Origin: Bacteroidales bacterium
GTDB taxonomy: Bacteria > Bacteroidota > Bacteroidia > Bacteroidales > B18-G4
Direction of reading: 5' to 3'
DNA: 46,829 nt
Assembly: GCA_018401355.1 (NCBI GenBank)
Contig: JAGYLD010000010.1
Coordinates: 1-46,829, forward strand
Shown here: positions 24,521-33,099 of the stretch, piece after piece
Numbering within the stretch: the first letter of the stretch is position 1
Layout: every line of letters begins with the position of its first letter
Notes under the pieces: model-generated
Seen by the model: only the letters and a program-made list of their open reading frames with translations
What the model was told of the DNA's origin: nothing
The model's database searches: none
Translations under genes and position numbers: made by a program

Positions 24521-27496
24521 TCATTCCCCGTCAATGGCTTTCTTCAGGTCTTCTGGTTTGAATGGTTTACTTATAAAGTCATCCATTCCGATCTTATAAC
24601 AAGCTTCAGCTTCCTGTGACATCACATTGGCAGTAAGGGCTATGATCTTCGCCTTACCTTTTTCAGGATTGTCCTTTTCGTATTCCCTGATCTTCACTGT
24701 CGCTTCCATGCCATCCATTTCGGGCATCTGGATATCCATAAGGATGATATCATAATGATTGGAAATATATTTTTCATAAGCTATTTTACCATTATCAGCA
24801 ATATCTACATCATGTCCCAGGCTTTTTAAATTAATCTGGGTAACTTTCTGGTTTATTGGATTATCCTCAGCCAATAATATGGCCAGTTTATTACTTATAT
24901 TTTTAGCTTTCTTATTATTCAGTTTTTGTTCCGAAGCTTTTTGCCGTTCAAGTTTTACCTGTTCCATTTTAGCACCAGGAACTGTAGCCATAGATTTTTC
25001 ACCTTTTCCCTCCTTAAAGTCAACAATAAACCAAAATGTTGATCCATTTCCCTGCTCGCTTTCTACTCCAATCTTCCCATTCATTTTGCTTACGATCCCT
25101 TTTGCAATGGTCAAACCCAATCCGGTACCTCCAAAATCCCTGCTAATTGAAGAATCAACCTGCGAGTATTCTTTAAAAAGCCGGTCCAGTTTTTCTTCAG
25201 AGATACCAATACCACTATCAATTACTTCAAATTTAATCCGGTATTTACCTTTTTCTTCTGAAATAGCAAATACATTAACCTTTACTTCTCCTTTCCTGGT
25301 AAACTTAAGTGCATTGGATACGAGATTTGACAGTACTTGTCTCAAACGAAAATCATCTCCTATAACAAACTCAGGCACATTATTACTGATCAGGGTTTTG
25401 AGCCCCAATCCCTTTTCATCGGCAACTACTTTGTGTAAACCAATAACCTCATCAATCATATTTTTAATGCCAAAGTTCCTCATATCAAGTTCAAACTTTC
25501 CCGATTCAATCTTTGACAAATCCAATATTTCATTGACAATACCCAGCAAATTATTGGCAGAGGTCCTTATGATGTTCAACAATTCTTCCTGATTATCATT
25601 CAGGTTTGTCTTTGAGCATAATTCGGAGGTACTTATGATGCCACTTAAAGGCGTCCGTATTTCGTGACTCATTTTTGCCAGGAAATCAGTTTTGGACTTG
25701 GTGGCCTTCTCAGCAATTTCTCTGGCAATGATCAATTCCGTTTCAATCTTTTTTTGTTCTGAAATATCTCTTACGACGGCCAAAACGAACTTCTTTTCTT
25801 CCAGGTTAACAGGGCTCAGGGAGACCTCAGCATCAAAAAGAACTCCATCCTTCTTTTTGTGCAACCAATAAAAACGTTGAGGTATGCCATCCTGGACTTT
25901 CCCTATCAGCTTTCTGGCCTTTTCGCTGGACAAGCTTCCATCTGGCTGATATTCTGGTGAATAATCCTGGGGAGATTGTCCAACAATATCATTCCGCTCA
26001 CAATTAAAAATTTCAAGGGTTTTATCATTACAATCAATGAAGGTATCAGAATCCATCAGAAAAATGGCATCATTGGCTTTCGAAAACAATGATTTATATT
26101 TCTCCTCGCTAATGGCAAGGTTTTTCATTGTTTTATTCAGGATGGTGCTGCGTTCATCCAACAATCTATTTGTTCTCTTTTGATTCCTGTTCCACCAATA
26201 AAAAAGAAAACTCAAGATAAGCAACAGAAAAGAAATGATCACAGCAAAAAAGATTACGAGGTTTTCCATCCTGTTTTGTTTCTCCAGGACCCTAATTTGT
26301 TCATCAAAATGGACAGAAATCTGCCGCAATTCAGTTTCTGCAATGGTATTGCTAAAAGTACGACTGAAAATCGAATCTTTAATTTGAGCGTACTTCTTAT
26401 AAAATATCATGGATTTATTATCTTCACCTGCATCCAGATAAATATTTGAAAGAAGGAGGAAAGCCGATTGTTTGCAGGTTAAAAAATCAAAATCGTTGGC
26501 AATATTAATGGCATTCCTAACATAAGCAATTGATTCAATTAATTGGTTATCACGGAACTTTGCATCACCTATTGAAATAAGTGTGTTGGAAACATCCAAC
26601 TTCGAACCAAATTCCTTAAATAAAATGAGCGCTTTGTTATAGTTCTTCAGGGCCTGGTCATAATATCCCTCTTCAAAATAAAGATCACCTATATATTTGT
26701 AAGTATGCGCTTCAAGCCAAATGTCACCATGACGGGAAAAGACTCCCCGACAAAAATTAAATAATTCAAGGGATTTATCCACATTTCCCAATTCTTTATT
26801 AAGCAGTCCAAGATAAGAATATGAATGACCAATCAGAATTGAATCACCATAATCTATTCTGATATCTAAACCTTTATAAAAGTAATCTTCTGCCAGAACA
26901 TAATTTTTCATGGCCAGGTATGACTGCCCAAGGTTATTGTAAGTCACACACAAATCTGCATTGTTCTCTTCCAGCACAAAAGCTTTGGCAGCCCTTTGAA
27001 AATTTCTGATTGCCAGCTCATAAATGCCCTGTTTATAATAAACATAACCGATATCATTAAAATTATGGGCAATCCTGGCATTTTCATCATGGAAATTACA
27101 GATTTCCATAGAATAGGAGTAATTATCCAGGGCTTCACTGTATTTCCCCTGGTCAAAATTAATGTTCGCTATCACATTGTATGTTTCTGCAATGTTCAGG
27201 TCATTGCCCAATTCCGTCTTATATTCCAGAGCCTTTTGCGCGTATTCAAGCCCTTTTACCGGATCAGAAAACCTGCTATACATCGCCAGTTTATTCAGGA
27301 TAACTACCCTTTCAAGTGGTGATACTTCCCGTTCTAAAAGCTTTTCAAGGTCGGCAATTCTTTCATCTTCCTCTATATATAAAGAGAGATACAGTTGATT
27401 TTCCTGGGCCCGAATGGAACATTGAAAACCAAAACAAAATATCCATATGAGTAATACTATGGATACAAAATACCGATTAAATAGTATCTTTCCCAA
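24521..27496 (-). CDS. Hybrid sensor histidine kinase with TPR sensor, PAS and receiver domains
   Basis: 991 residues. Residues 1-31 are a signal or membrane anchor. About 60-380 are TPR repeats (for example AETYNVIANINFDQGKYSEA), placed in the periplasm. 413-434 is a membrane helix (FFAVIISFLLLILSFLFYWW). About 463-585 is a PAS/PAC domain (KANDAIFLMDSDTFIDCN, VVRDISEQKK). HisKA has phospho-acceptor His611 in MSHEIRTPLSG. HATPase_c has N-box LSNLVSNALKFT, G1 DSGIGIS and G2 GGTGLGL. The C-terminal receiver has Asp921 in LMDIQMPEMDG and the Lys of ISKPFKP. No DNA-binding output domain follows, so a separate partner is needed. It converges with the PPAD-like gene, with 6 bases between stops. Confidence 0.9.
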   Translation of the reverse strand: MGKILFNRYFVSIVLLIWIFCFGFQCSIRAQENQLYLSLYIEEDERIADLEKLLEREVSPLERVVILNKLAMYSRFSDPVKGLEYAQKALEYKTELGNDLNIAETYNVIANINFDQGKYSEALDNYSYSMEICNFHDENARIAHNFNDIGYVYYKQGIYELAIRNFQRAAKAFVLEENNADLCVTYNNLGQSYLAMKNYVLAEDYFYKGLDIRIDYGDSILIGHSYSYLGLLNKELGNVDKSLELFNFCRGVFSRHGDIWLEAHTYKYIGDLYFEEGYYDQALKNYNKALILFKEFGSKLDVSNTLISIGDAKFRDNQLIESIAYVRNAINIANDFDFLTCKQSAFLLLSNIYLDAGEDNKSMIFYKKYAQIKDSIFSRTFSNTIAETELRQISVHFDEQIRVLEKQNRMENLVIFFAVIISFLLLILSFLFYWWNRNQKRTNRLLDERSTILNKTMKNLAISEEKYKSLFSKANDAIFLMDSDTFIDCNDKTLEIFNCERNDIVGQSPQDYSPEYQPDGSLSSEKARKLIGKVQDGIPQRFYWLHKKKDGVLFDAEVSLSPVNLEEKKFVLAVVRDISEQKKIETELIIAREIAEKATKSKTDFLAKMSHEIRTPLSGIISTSELCSKTNLNDNQEELLNIIRTSANNLLGIVNEILDLSKIESGKFELDMRNFGIKNMIDEVIGLHKVVADEKGLGLKTLISNNVPEFVIGDDFRLRQVLSNLVSNALKFTRKGEVKVNVFAISEEKGKYRIKFEVIDSGIGISEEKLDRLFKEYSQVDSSISRDFGGTGLGLTIAKGIVSKMNGKIGVESEQGNGSTFWFIVDFKEGKGEKSMATVPGAKMEQVKLERQKASEQKLNNKKAKNISNKLAILLAEDNPINQKVTQINLKSLGHDVDIADNGKIAYEKYISNHYDIILMDIQMPEMDGMEATVKIREYEKDNPEKGKAKIIALTANVMSQEAEACYKIGMDDFISKPFKPEDLKKAIDGE

Positions 27497-27857
27497 AATT
27501 AGTCTATAAAAATGTCTGAAACCGGCTTAATGGTTTCGATTAGTTATAAGATTTGTAAGCTTATACGGACAAAAAAAAATAAGGTTTTCGATGCACAAAG
27601 GTATGAAATATTTAAGAACACAAAAATCAATCATTTATATACTACGACTGTTAAGAAGACCTTAATTATTTGTAATGTAAGTGTTAATCTTCATTTTACC
27701 ACAATTATAAGTATAAATTATCCACAACCAAGAACTACGTAAAAACTACGATTTGCATATAAATATATACTGATTTTTAATTACTTGTATTGATTTCTTA
27801 TATAATATTTCTTATATTCGTGCAAACTTTGATATATTACGCTAAAATACGCTCATT
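27497..27857. other. AT-rich intergenic region
   Basis: The 361 bp between the divergent kinase gene and the small 27858 gene are markedly A/T rich. Apart from the promoter at 27790-27820 no gene, hairpin or repeat is evident. A 76-codon open frame (27512-27742) has no family resemblance and is likely chance. Confidence 0.6.
27790..27820 (+). promoter_or_regulatory. Promoter of the 64-residue protein gene
   Basis: TTG (27790-27792), a 20-base spacer and TATATTCG (27813-27820) fit the Bacteroidetes TTG-N19-21-TAnnTTTG promoter with one mismatch in the -7 box. Transcription would begin near 27827, giving a leader of about 30 bases. Confidence 0.5.
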
Positions 27858-28052
27858 ATGCAAAGTCTAATTAAAAACGAAGTTTATTCCGAAAAGCAAT
27901 TACGGAAGTTCGGGTTAAAGAAAAGCATTATCGCGAACATCGACATGGATGTTTACAGCAAAGGAGACAAAGTTTATTTCTTTGAGTCACTGGAAACCAA
28001 CACATTGCGATTATTTACCATCATTAGTCAAAAATCCTTCTATTTGAAATAA
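27858..28052 (+). CDS. Small protein of unknown function (64 aa)
   Basis: 64 residues (MQSLIKNEVYSEKQLRKFG at the start), Lys- and Ser-rich, with no signal peptide or membrane helix. The stretch LRKFGLKKSIIANIDMDVYSKGDKVYFFE looks like a short helix followed by a beta-hairpin. Support for a real gene is its dedicated promoter (27790-27820) and strong terminator (28077-28107), and a codon-like composition that differs from the AT-rich flanks. It is not recognised. A small regulatory or binding protein is possible. Confidence 0.6.
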   Translation: MQSLIKNEVYSEKQLRKFGLKKSIIANIDMDVYSKGDKVYFFESLETNTLRLFTIISQKSFYLK

Positions 28053-28076
28053 TCTGAATTTATTCTTTTTCAAAAG

Positions 28077-28110
28077 AAAAGGCTGCTCTGATCGGGCAGC
28101 CTTTTTGTAT
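28077..28110. terminator. Bidirectional intrinsic terminator
   Basis: AAAAGGCTGC (28077-28086) pairs with GCAGCCTTTT (28096-28105) across a 9-base loop, followed by T-rich sequence on both strands. It serves the + strand small gene (stop at 28052) and probably also the - strand TPR gene (stop at 28193). Confidence 0.85.
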
Positions 28111-28192
28111 TAATAGTTTTTAAGTATCCTTCGAGGTAAAATATACTAACCAAAGAAGTACACCAAAGATATCACCAAAGACAACGAGGATA

Positions 28193-29143
28193 TTATTTAC
28201 AATTTAACACTGTAGAGATTTGATATTTGGCAGCTTCAAGGTTAGGGCCATCGGTGACCTTGTTGTAATTATCGCAGGCTTTATCGTTCTTACCCAGACC
28301 TTCGTAACCCCTGGCAGCTTCAAAGTAGTAATTTGATGGATCTTCCTGTTCCAGGGCAACACCAGTTTCAGCAGCTTGTATGGCTTTATCATATTCTTTT
28401 TGAGCATTATATGCAGTTGCAAGATAATAATAAGCCAATGGTTCTTTATCATTGTAAGCGAAACTCCTGGTAATAATTTCAATAACTTTGTTATAATTCT
28501 GTGTCTTGGCAGCTTCTACTGCATCTGAAATATAATATTTGGAAACGATGGATTTTGCTTTCTGCACATCTTCATTGTCTTCGCCACCCATTTCCAGTAA
28601 CTTATCCATTGCAGCTTTCATATTGGCCTCATCCTTCCCTTTAGAGTATGCATAAACCAGGTAGTAATATTCGTCTGTATCAGGATAATATTCAAGTGAT
28701 TTATTCAGGAAATCTGCAGAAGCAGTAAAATCCTTTTGTTTAAGCGCAACTTTTCCTTTATAGGAATATACACCTCCCAAAAGCTTATTGGCTTTTTGCA
28801 TTCCTTTGGTATCGCCAATCAATTCGGCATAATTAAATGATTCAGATAAGTATTTAATGGCATCATCCGGTTTTTTCGATTTATAAGAACCGATGCCCAT
28901 ATTGAGATATATGCCGGCCAATTGTTTTTGCGATTTCATTTTAAGATCATCTCCTTCAACACCCAGTTGTTCAGAGATTTCAACAGCGTTTTTAAACGCT
29001 GTAATAGCTTGTTCACTTTGCCCTTCCTTTTGTAATTTGATTCCTTCATTAAATTCAGCACCGGCTTCATTTAATGTTTGAGCTGAAAGCGAAACAACAA
29101 GACTGGCAAAGATTAGAGTTAAAAGACTTTTAAAATACTTCAT
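28193..29143 (-). CDS. Periplasmic tetratricopeptide repeat protein
   Basis: 316 residues with a signal peptide (ending VVSLSAQT). Nearly the whole mature chain is TPR-like helix pairs: FNEGIKLQKEGQSEQAITAF, YLNMGIGSYKSKKPDDAIKYL, LLGGVYSYKGKVALKQKDFT, PLAYYYLATAYNAQKEYDKA, YYFEAARGYEGLGKNDKACD. Such proteins act as protein-binding scaffolds in the envelope. The partner is unknown. It has a candidate -7 box TAAATTTG (29181-29188 on the - strand) 38 bp upstream. Confidence 0.8.
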   Translation of the reverse strand: MKYFKSLLTLIFASLVVSLSAQTLNEAGAEFNEGIKLQKEGQSEQAITAFKNAVEISEQLGVEGDDLKMKSQKQLAGIYLNMGIGSYKSKKPDDAIKYLSESFNYAELIGDTKGMQKANKLLGGVYSYKGKVALKQKDFTASADFLNKSLEYYPDTDEYYYLVYAYSKGKDEANMKAAMDKLLEMGGEDNEDVQKAKSIVSKYYISDAVEAAKTQNYNKVIEIITRSFAYNDKEPLAYYYLATAYNAQKEYDKAIQAAETGVALEQEDPSNYYFEAARGYEGLGKNDKACDNYNKVTDGPNLEAAKYQISTVLNCK

Positions 29144-29238
29144 GACGATTAAATTTTATTCAATAGTTAGTGTTTGGTTGCAAATTTATAAACATATTTC
29201 AATAATGGTCTATTTGAAATTAATTAACGGATTGTTTG

Positions 29239-29994
29239 TCACTTTGTTGCAATATGGATGGCAGCAAACCCACCCAGCAAATTAATATACTCCACATAAG
29301 TAAAGCCTTTTTCCTTCAGCATATCCGATACTTCATCGGCTTTATAAAAATGGCTGGCGGAGTATGCAAGGTAACGGTAAGCTGATCTGTGTCCTGATAT
29401 CAGGCCCCCTATTTTATCCACCATTACTTTCATATAGATCCGGAATATCCATTTCATAACCAATGATCTGGGCTGACTGCTTTCCACAATAATAAACCGC
29501 CCTCCACTTCTCAAAACCCTGTAAACTTCAGAAAGTGCATCATCTTTCAAAGCATTTTTGAAGGTAAGGTTCCGGAATGCAAATGCAATGCCAATGCTGT
29601 CGAAGGTTTGGTCTTTAAAAGGAAGGTTTGCTGCATCCCCGTGAATAAATTTTATTCTTCCATCAACTTTATTCCTTTCAGACTTCAACCTGGCCAGATC
29701 AAGCATATTCTCGCTAAAATCCAGGGCTGTAATATCAGTAGTTTTTTTAGACTGGCTGGCAATTCTCACCGCAAGGTCGCCTGTTCCGGCACACAAATCC
29801 ATGACCTTTTCAGGGGTTCCTTCCAGGATCAAACGTGTCGCTTTTCTCCGCCAGACCTCATCAAAACGAAGGGTCAGCATCCTGTTCATCAGGTCATACC
29901 TGTGGGGTATGTTGTTAAACATCCTGTACAATGGTTTCCCTTTACCGGGATGCGTTTTTTGCACAGGCTGCTCTTTATTATCTTTTTTACTCAA
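29239..29994 (-). CDS. ubiE: Demethylmenaquinone (ubiquinone) methyltransferase UbiE/MenG
   Basis: 251 residues of the UbiE/COQ5 family: motif [17 protein letters not shown] for S-adenosylmethionine, then [46 protein letters not shown] and [15 protein letters not shown] near the end. Bacteroidota make menaquinone only, so the reaction is methylation of demethylmenaquinol to menaquinol (MenG activity). The N-terminal [20 protein letters not shown] is the usual family start. The gene overlaps the end of lysS by 8 bases, so the two are cotranscribed. Confidence 0.93.
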   Translation of the reverse strand: MSKKDNKEQPVQKTHPGKGKPLYRMFNNIPHRYDLMNRMLTLRFDEVWRRKATRLILEGTPEKVMDLCAGTGDLAVRIASQSKKTTDITALDFSENMLDLARLKSERNKVDGRIKFIHGDAANLPFKDQTFDSIGIAFAFRNLTFKNALKDDALSEVYRVLRSGGRFIIVESSQPRSLVMKWIFRIYMKVMVDKIGGLISGHRSAYRYLAYSASHFYKADEVSDMLKEKGFTYVEYINLLGGFAAIHIATK

Positions 29995-31705
29995 ACCACT
30001 TTTTTATTTCCTCCGGCTGAATGGCCGGAACATCCAATTTCAACTTTTTACGTAATCCATTCAGGTCATTTCTGAGCTTTTCAGGCTTTATTCCTTGTAA
30101 ATCATTTAAGCTCTTTATCCCGAGTTTTTTTATCGCCCCCAACCATAACTCCGATATGCCTTTTTCAAGAAATTCCTCATCAGAGGGTTGCTCAGCTGCT
30201 TTCAGCGGGCGCATCTGAGGAAAGAACAGCACATCCTGAATGGAGGGTGAATCTGTCATGATCATGGCCAGCCGATCGATGCCTATGCCCAAACCGGCAG
30301 TTGGAGGCATCCCGAATTCAAGGGCTTTCAGGAAATCTTCATCCAGTACCATAGATTCTTTATCGCCACGTTTTCCTAATTCCAATTGCTCTTCGAACCT
30401 TTTTCTCTGGTCCAGCGGGTCATTTAATTCTGAAAAGGCATTACAGATCTCTTTCCCATTACAAATGGCTTCAAATCTTTCAACCAGGCCTTTTTTGTCC
30501 CGGTGTTTTTTGGCAAGTGGTGACATCTCCACAGGATAATCCGTGATGAAAGTGGGTTGAATCAAATTAGGTTCTACTGTTTCCCCAAAAATTTCATCTA
30601 TGATCTTACCTTTGGCCATGGTTGGATCCGTCGGAACATTCAGCTTATCAGCCGTCTTCCTGAGTTCATCTTCATCCATCTCAGAAATATCAATATTTGT
30701 GTATGCCTTAATAGACTCATACATGGTATATCGTTTCCATGGGCGCTTGAAATTAATCACATGATCCCTTACCTTTACCTCTGTGGAACCATGCAGGTCA
30801 AGAGCTATCCTTTCCACCATTTCCTCAACAAGGTCCATCATCCAGGAATAGTCCTTATAAGCAACATACAGCTCCATTTGAGTAAATTCAGGATTGTGAA
30901 AACGGCTCATCCCCTCATTGCGGAAGTCTTTGGCAAACTCAAACACACCATTGTATCCACCAACAATCAACCTTTTCAGGTAAAGTTCATTGGCAATCCT
31001 GAGATACAAGGTCATATCCAGTGTATTGTGATGTGTTTTGAAGGGCCTTGCAGCCGCTCCCCCGTATAATGGTTGCAAAATAGGGGTTTCTACCTCAAGG
31101 TATCCTTTTTCTTCCAGGAAGGTTCGCATGGAACGTATCAATGCTGAGCGCTTAACAAATGTCCTTTTTACTTCAGGGTTTACGATCAGATCAAGATAAC
31201 GCTGACGGTAACGTTGTTCCGGATCGGTGAAAGCATCATAAACTTGATCATCCTTTTCCTTAACGATGGGCAATGGCCTGAGCGACTTTGACAAAAGTTT
31301 TAGTTCCCTGGCATGGATAGTGATCTCCCCCATCTTGGTAATAAATACATATCCGCCTATGCCAATGATATCGCCAATATCCAGTAATTTCTTAAAAAGT
31401 GTATTATATAAGGTCTTATTTTCTCCCGGACAGATTTCATCTCTTTTCAGGTAAACCTGTATCCTTCCTGTGTGATCCTGTATCTCAACAAAAGACGCTG
31501 CCCCCATCACCCTTCTGCTCATGATCCTTCCTGCAATTGTAATATCCTGGAACAAAGTGTTGTCTTCAGGATATTTTTCATGGATTGCTTTTGCGGTTAC
31601 GTTGACTTCAAAAGTATCAGCCGGATAGGGATCAATTCCCAATTTGATAATTTCCTTCAGAGATTGCCTTCTGATTTCTTCCTGTTCACTTAAGTTCAAA
31701 CTCAT
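29987..31705 (-). CDS. lysS: Lysyl-tRNA synthetase (class II)
   Basis: 572 residues from the ATG at 31705 ([16 protein letters not shown]). The ATG at 31723 is rejected because a -7 box (31721-31728) would cover it. An OB-fold anticodon-binding domain (about 50-165, including [20 protein letters not shown]) precedes the class II catalytic core: motif 1 [20 protein letters not shown], motif 2 [20 protein letters not shown], motif 3 [22 protein letters not shown]-terminal extension of about 75 residues, seen in other Bacteroidota LysS, ends the chain. It charges tRNA-Lys. ubiE overlaps downstream. Confidence 0.95.
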   Translation of the reverse strand: MSLNLSEQEEIRRQSLKEIIKLGIDPYPADTFEVNVTAKAIHEKYPEDNTLFQDITIAGRIMSRRVMGAASFVEIQDHTGRIQVYLKRDEICPGENKTLYNTLFKKLLDIGDIIGIGGYVFITKMGEITIHARELKLLSKSLRPLPIVKEKDDQVYDAFTDPEQRYRQRYLDLIVNPEVKRTFVKRSALIRSMRTFLEEKGYLEVETPILQPLYGGAAARPFKTHHNTLDMTLYLRIANELYLKRLIVGGYNGVFEFAKDFRNEGMSRFHNPEFTQMELYVAYKDYSWMMDLVEEMVERIALDLHGSTEVKVRDHVINFKRPWKRYTMYESIKAYTNIDISEMDEDELRKTADKLNVPTDPTMAKGKIIDEIFGETVEPNLIQPTFITDYPVEMSPLAKKHRDKKGLVERFEAICNGKEICNAFSELNDPLDQRKRFEEQLELGKRGDKESMVLDEDFLKALEFGMPPTAGLGIGIDRLAMIMTDSPSIQDVLFFPQMRPLKAAEQPSDEEFLEKGISELWLGAIKKLGIKSLNDLQGIKPEKLRNDLNGLRKKLKLDVPAIQPEEIKKWFE

Positions 31706-31720
31706 CTTAAAAAATTTTTG

Positions 31721-31728
31721 CAAAGATA
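31721..31728 (-). promoter_or_regulatory. -7 box TATCTTTG for lysS-ubiE
   Basis: An exact TATCTTTG on the minus strand, 16 bp before the chosen lysS ATG. It supports the shorter start and a very short leader. A well-spaced -33 TTG is not seen. Confidence 0.45.
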
Positions 31729-31870
31729 AACACTACAACCCTACAAAAAAATAATAATTATGCCTTGAAAACAGACCCAAGCTTGATGGATCAAAAAAAC
31801 AATAGGTATATCCTTTGCAAGCCTTTGTCGTAAGGAATTAACTAATTTTGCAAAAAAGAACAGGAACAAA

Positions 31871-32725
31871 ATGGAAGAGAAGAGGAAAAGAAGGAAACCA
31901 GATTGGCTCAAGATACGTATCCCTGCCGGGAAAGAATACCTGAATGTCAAGGATATTGTCAATAAGCATAAACTCCATACAATATGCACCAGCGGACAAT
32001 GCCCCAATATGTGTGATTGCTGGGAAAGAGGAACTGCAACATTAATGATCCTGGGAGACATCTGCACCCGTTCCTGCAAATTCTGTGCAGTCGCCACAGG
32101 AAAACCACTTCCCGCAGATCCTGACGAACCGAGGCGCGTGGCAGAATCTGTCGGGCTGATGAAACTGAAACATTGTGTGCTTACCTCCGTTGATCGTGAT
32201 GATCTGCCCGATGGTGGAGCCGGCATCTGGGCTGAAACCATCAGAGCCATTAAAAAAGAAAACCCGGGTACAACCATTGAAACCCTGATCCCTGATTTCA
32301 AAGGAAATACATCAAATCTTCAAATCGTGATAGATGCTGCACCTGAAGTCATTTCTCATAATCTTGAAACAGTCAGGCGGATAACGCCATTGGTCAGGTC
32401 TGTTGCCAATTATGAAACCAGCCTGGAGGTTATCAGTAATATTGCCAGATCAGGAATAAGATCAAAATCGGGAATCATGGTTGGATTGGGAGAAGCGGAA
32501 AAAGAAGTATTGGAAACCATGGATGACTTGCTAAAAGTTGGTTGTGAAGTGTTTACCATTGGCCAGTACCTGCAACCAACCAAAGATCATCTTCCTGTGG
32601 AAGAATATATCACCCCAGAACAATTTGAGTATTATCGAAAAAAAGGACTGGAAAAGGGTTTTCGCTTTGTGGAAAGCAGCCCTTTGGTAAGGTCATCTTA
32701 TCATGCAGAAAAGCATGTAAAGTAG
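31871..32725 (+). CDS. lipA: Lipoyl synthase
   Basis: 284 residues, standard LipA length. The auxiliary cluster ligands are Cys39, Cys44 and Cys50 (CX4CX5C in TICTSGQCPNMCDC). The radical-SAM cluster ligands are Cys65, Cys69 and Cys72 (CTRSCKFC). The C-terminal RSSYHAE carries the Ser ligand of the auxiliary cluster. The enzyme inserts two sulfurs at C6 and C8 of protein-bound octanoyl groups, consuming its own auxiliary cluster. It is divergent from lysS. Its 3' end converges with a truncated dipeptidase gene (24 bases of overlapping open frame). Confidence 0.96.
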   Translation: MEEKRKRRKPDWLKIRIPAGKEYLNVKDIVNKHKLHTICTSGQCPNMCDCWERGTATLMILGDICTRSCKFCAVATGKPLPADPDEPRRVAESVGLMKLKHCVLTSVDRDDLPDGGAGIWAETIRAIKKENPGTTIETLIPDFKGNTSNLQIVIDAAPEVISHNLETVRRITPLVRSVANYETSLEVISNIARSGIRSKSGIMVGLGEAEKEVLETMDDLLKVGCEVFTIGQYLQPTKDHLPVEEYITPEQFEYYRKKGLEKGFRFVESSPLVRSSYHAEKHVK

Positions 32726-33039
32726 AGAATAAGAGCTAAAATGGTTTCTCCGATGGCCACCTGGTGTTCATTCATATGAAATCCCAATGAAGCGTAGGTA
32801 TGGGGTACCTGACGTATCTTTCCGTTGATCGAGATACCGCCATGTCCAAACTCCACCCAGGAACCCTGTGGGTGATCCATTGCCGGAGTTTTATGCAGGT
32901 TATACAAATACTCTGCATCATTTGTATATGCCAGAAAGGTTGAACCATCGCTGGAAGCGCCTTTGGTCACAATAAAATTGTTACAGGCAATCAAATAGCT
33001 GGGGAAAATCAGTGCAATCAGGATAGCAAACTTTTTCAT
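32701..33039 (-). pseudogene. Truncated C69 family dipeptidase
   Basis: 112 residues. Signal peptide, then the N-terminal nucleophile Cys19 (IACNNFIVTKGASSDGSTFL) as in C69/PepD-like Ntn hydrolases, and the block LGFHMNEHQVAIGET. Full-length family members have about 500 residues. Here similarity stops right after IGET at about 32741, next to the lipA stop, and the frame then runs into lipA by chance (ILALILYFTCFSA). The rest of the gene is missing, so it was probably removed by a deletion ending beside lipA. The fragment could not form the catalytic domain. Confidence 0.75.
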
Positions 33040-33099
33040 TGGCTTTACAATTAGAATATTTTAGAATATCAGATAATTTAAGAAGGTGGTCTTTAACAT

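Noticed and set aside
24879-25592. 237-codon frame antisense to the histidine kinase
   Set aside because: It is a shadow of the kinase catalytic domain (Ser/Leu/Pro-rich antisense composition) with no family match.
27512-27742. 76-codon open frame in the AT-rich gap
   Set aside because: No ribosome-site, promoter or family support, and low-complexity residues typical of random AT-rich sequence.
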